From contig DLME01000036.1 of the NCBI GenBank assembly GCA_002479215.1, positions 1-7,414 of the forward strand: 7,414 nucleotides of DNA, read 5' to 3'. Positions 5,617 to 7,414 of the stretch are shown here, piece by piece (the stretch's first letter is position 1; each line of letters opens with the position of its first letter). Origin of the DNA: Syntrophaceae bacterium UBA7544 (GTDB lineage Bacteria; Desulfobacterota; Syntrophia; Syntrophales; Smithellaceae). The translations under genes and the position numbers were made by a program. The notes beneath the pieces are model-generated. The model was not told the origin of the DNA. It saw only the letters and a list, made by a program, of their open reading frames with translations, and searched no databases.

Positions 5617-7003
5617 TCAAAACATTTTCCGCGGCTTGGGATAGTTCTTCATCATAATCGTGGCTCAGTGAAAACACCCGGAAGTGCATGACCCGCGCCG
5701 GTATAAAACGATATATTTCCAAAAGCGGTTCCGGCGATGTCATTTCCGTAACCGGATTAAAAATATTGATTCTTTTGCCGGGTTCGGCCATAGGATTGAG
5801 CGGACGAGGGTCCTGCGTGGCTAAATCCACTTTAAAAGAAATTTCTTTCAATTTTTTGGGGAGACATTCTCTTATTTTTGCTTCATAATTTTCGGCGCGA
5901 ACAAATCCAGTGCCTCGATGAATTTGAGCAATGGAAATTTCCGTAGAAAAGGACATCTTCCACTTAACTTCTCTCGCGTGCAGTTTTCTCCATTCATTGG
6001 CCAGTTTTCTTTTCCTTTGATCGTTATGCGCAAGCCAGCTTTGCACTTCGTTAAATAAAAACCATTCATCACAATGCAGATACGCGTCTAATTTTTTCAC
6101 CGGATTATACGGAAAAATTATCTCCATTGTATCATGAAAGATCTCCTGCAAATGCAAATCCAGGGCGCGCGTAGTGCGATGAAAGTAAACGTTAGTGTAT
6201 AAATTCAGACGGGCATTGAGAAAGCGCCCTAAAGCCGAGATGCCCGATTGATGCAGGGTAAGGCCGTCTTTGGTAAAAAAAGTGTAGTAGCGCAGGCGGG
6301 GAATATCCACCATATCCAGCGAAAAGCCGGTCATGTAGGCGTCGCGCTGAACATAATCGAGGTTATCCACCGTATAAATGCCGGAAAACAACTGGCGCAA
6401 AAACTGCAACCAGCGCGGCTGTCGGGTATTTTCCCTGGCTTCGGGCATCTTGATTAAATAGGCCACATGAATGGGATTTAAAGCCTCGCCACGCGCAAAT
6501 GCTCCGGAAGGGCTTCGTTTGATCCGGGAAATATCCACTCCGAGTTTTTCGACGATAATACTTTGTCCGATTATTTCATGCGTTAAGCCCCAGTGACTCA
6601 AAAAATTATCGTCAAAAAAATGACCGTAGGGACCGTGCCCTACGTCATGTAAAAGACCGGCGAGGCGCAGTAGTTCTTCCACGTAATTGCAGGAGGGTAC
6701 ATCTTTACAAACATCGGACAAACTCGAATAAATGCTTTTGGCGAATTCTCCGGCAACGTGCATTGTGCCGAGAGAATGCTGAAAGCGGGAATGTTCCGCC
6801 GCCGGATAAACCCAGCGCGCACTTTGCAGCTGGTAAATCCTTCTTAATCTCTGCATCCAGGGGGAATCAATCAGGTCTTTTTCCGTAGTTTCGGAAGGAG
6901 CATTGTCTTCCGGCACTGTAAAAAGCGCGTATTGATGTATGGGGTCGGCAATAAGCGCCATTCCTTGATAAATATTGTGCCCGGCGGAATTGGTCTTTTT
7001 CAT
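5579..7003 (-). CDS. HD-domain phosphohydrolase (SAMHD1/dGTPase-like, COG1078 type)
   Basis: The protein has 474 residues from ATG 7003; numbering here counts from an in-frame TTG at 7039. It shows an HD dNTPase pattern: DSPWMQRLRRI (58-68), SRFQHSLG with metal ligand H88, GLLHDVGHGPYGH with H131, D132, H135 and H140, THE (153-155) matching the SAMHD1 His233 region, and TVDNLDYVQRD with D225 as fourth metal ligand. Relatives hydrolyse dNTPs to deoxynucleosides and triphosphate. The C-terminal half (about 300-486) is less conserved and may mediate oligomerisation or allosteric control. The start is uncertain: TTG 7039, ATG 7003 and ATG 6961 are all in frame and none has a well-spaced Shine-Dalgarno sequence. 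The gene end overlaps or abuts nrdD, which indicates cotranscription. Confidence 0.88.
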   Translation of the reverse strand: MKKTNSAGHNIYQGMALIADPIHQYALFTVPEDNAPSETTEKDLIDSPWMQRLRRIYQLQSARWVYPAAEHSRFQHSLGTMHVAGEFAKSIYSSLSDVCKDVPSCNYVEELLRLAGLLHDVGHGPYGHFFDDNFLSHWGLTHEIIGQSIIVEKLGVDISRIKRSPSGAFARGEALNPIHVAYLIKMPEARENTRQPRWLQFLRQLFSGIYTVDNLDYVQRDAYMTGFSLDMVDIPRLRYYTFFTKDGLTLHQSGISALGRFLNARLNLYTNVYFHRTTRALDLHLQEIFHDTMEIIFPYNPVKKLDAYLHCDEWFLFNEVQSWLAHNDQRKRKLANEWRKLHAREVKWKMSFSTEISIAQIHRGTGFVRAENYEAKIRECLPKKLKEISFKVDLATQDPRPLNPMAEPGKRINIFNPVTEMTSPEPLLEIYRFIPARVMHFRVFSLSHDYDEELSQAAENVLNAVESSSIPTNI

Positions 7004-7233
7004 GGCGGATTGTGTACAATATTCCGTCCAAAAGATCAATTTTAATCATTGCTTTGTCCTTAACTATTGATTGGTTCATACAAAACTAGATTTCAGCATG
7101 GACAGAACCGCGCTGAACTTAGGAACATATCTATAATGTAGCTAGTGTAGCGTCGGAAAAGGTAATGAAAACTTTGTTGCCGACAAAAAGCAGTATATCT
7201 TTAATGGTTCATCCGTTTGATGCGTTCTTCCTG

Positions 7234-7242
7234 TTATCCACA
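7234..7242 (+). promoter_or_regulatory. DnaA box consensus
   Basis: TTATCCACA matches the high-affinity DnaA box exactly. Only one copy is present in this gap, so it is not an origin. It lies about 230 bp upstream of the HD gene start, where a regulatory role is conceivable. Confidence 0.4.
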
Positions 7243-7289
7243 CAATGCTATCTAGAAAAAATATCCAACATTTCAAACAGTAATCCTTA

Positions 7290-7303
7290 TTGATTGTAAT
7301 CAG
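7290..7303 (+). promoter_or_regulatory. FNR/CRP-family-like site
   Basis: TTGAT-TGTA-ATCAG matches the FNR consensus TTGATnnnnATCAA at 9 of 10 defined positions. Its core TGATTGTAATCA (7291-7302) is a palindrome with a 2-nt centre. It ends 3 bp before the TTGACA at 7307, close to where a class II activator would bind for the gene starting at 7359. Confidence 0.4.
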
Positions 7304-7306
7304 TAT

Positions 7307-7348
7307 TTGACAAAACTTCTTGTAAATGGCAGTTACTTTTAACAGGAG
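7307..7348 (+). promoter_or_regulatory. Candidate -35 and Shine-Dalgarno sequence for the right-edge gene
   Basis: TTGACA (7307-7312) is a perfect -35 hexamer, but no good -10 follows at 16-18 bp (CAGTTA at 17 bp), which would fit an activator-dependent promoter. AGGAG (7344-7348) is 10 nt before the ATG at 7359, a slightly long spacing. Confidence 0.35.
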
Positions 7349-7358
7349 TTGATAATCA

Positions 7359-7414
7359 ATGCTTTTCAGTTTACAGACGCTCATTTTAGTCGGTGTGATA
7401 GCACTGATCGTCGT
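7359..7414 (+). CDS. 5' end of a membrane-anchored protein (partial, cut by window edge)
   Basis: An ATG preceded by AGGAG opens a frame of 18 codons that runs off the window. The residues are MLFSLQT followed by a wholly hydrophobic stretch, LILVGVIALIV. This looks like an N-terminal transmembrane anchor or an uncleaved signal sequence. Too little is present to name a family. It is divergent from the HD-nrdD operon and may share the regulatory region in between. Confidence 0.5.
   Translation, partial: MLFSLQTLILVGVIALIV

Larger units (their letters stand above)
7040..7358. other. 319-nt intergenic region with regulatory signals
   Basis: This gap separates the HD-nrdD operon (-) from the partial gene at the right edge (+). 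I see no protein or structural RNA in it. It holds a DnaA-box match (7234-7242), an FNR-like palindrome (7290-7303), a perfect TTGACA (7307-7312) and a perfect but partnerless TATAAT (7132-7137, +). No convincing promoter for the HD-nrdD operon could be picked; TATAGA on the minus strand (7134-7129) has only a 3-of-6 -35 partner. Confidence 0.5.

Noticed and set aside
6867..7079. 70-residue minus-strand ORF overlapping the start of the HD gene, considered as a frameshifted N-terminus
   Set aside because: Its translation does not resemble the HD family, and the HD frame itself carries the N-terminal conserved motifs.
7132..7137. Perfect TATAAT on the plus strand
   Set aside because: No -35 hexamer lies 15-19 bp upstream and no gene start is nearby downstream.
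7234..7302. Replication origin
   Set aside because: Only one DnaA box was found, with no cluster of boxes and no dnaA/dnaN/rep gene in the window.
7142..7384. 80-residue minus-strand ORF in the right intergenic region
   Set aside because: It has no recognisable domain and no good ribosome-binding site, crosses the regulatory signals, and overlaps the start of the better supported plus-strand gene.

Overview
This window looks like chromosomal DNA of a Gram-negative anaerobe with moderate GC content and AT-rich gaps between genes. The main pointers are a class III (strictly anaerobic) ribonucleotide reductase, a DUF4922-type protein and a DUF1460 amidase. The style of the intergenic repeats reminds me of Syntrophus/Smithella-like Desulfobacterota, but that assignment is inference from memory and was not tested. 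I see no phage, transposase, integrase, CRISPR, rRNA or tRNA.

Layout. (1) At the left edge is the 3' end of a DUF4922-like gene (+), followed 13 nt later by an M15 peptidoglycan peptidase (+). (2) Facing them is a DUF1460 NlpC/P60-like amidase (-). The convergent gap (984-1125) is almost filled by an imperfect palindromic element. (3) A divergent intergenic region (about 1885-2026) holds two copies of an 11-bp direct repeat, each running into an AT palindrome. It separates the amidase from a monocistronic alpha/beta hydrolase (+). (4) Then comes rpsT (ribosomal protein S20, -, TTG start with a strong Shine-Dalgarno sequence), flanked by two copies of a 75-bp hairpin-rich repeat. (5) On the same strand are nrdD (-) and, overlapping its 5' end, a SAMHD1/dGTPase-like HD phosphohydrolase (-). 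(6) At the right edge is a 319-nt gap containing a perfect DnaA-box consensus and an FNR-like palindrome, and then the first 18 codons of a membrane-anchored protein (+).

How the genes fit together. The HD phosphohydrolase and NrdD form a translationally overlapping pair: one probably hydrolyses dNTPs and the other makes them, which suggests a dNTP-pool control module. The M15 peptidase and DUF1460 amidase are both cell-wall peptide hydrolases; neither shows a signal peptide.

The most striking observation is in NrdD. The C-terminal glycyl-radical motif (normally R-x-x-G-Y) reads R-L-T-K-Y, so lysine 676 sits where the radical glycine is expected. The rest of the protein, including the ATP cone, CC motif, zinc ribbon and WNxGK tail, is intact. 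The second most interesting structure is the pair of 75-bp repeats around rpsT. Their base changes keep one hairpin paired through G-U wobbles only on the strand that carries rpsT and nrdD.
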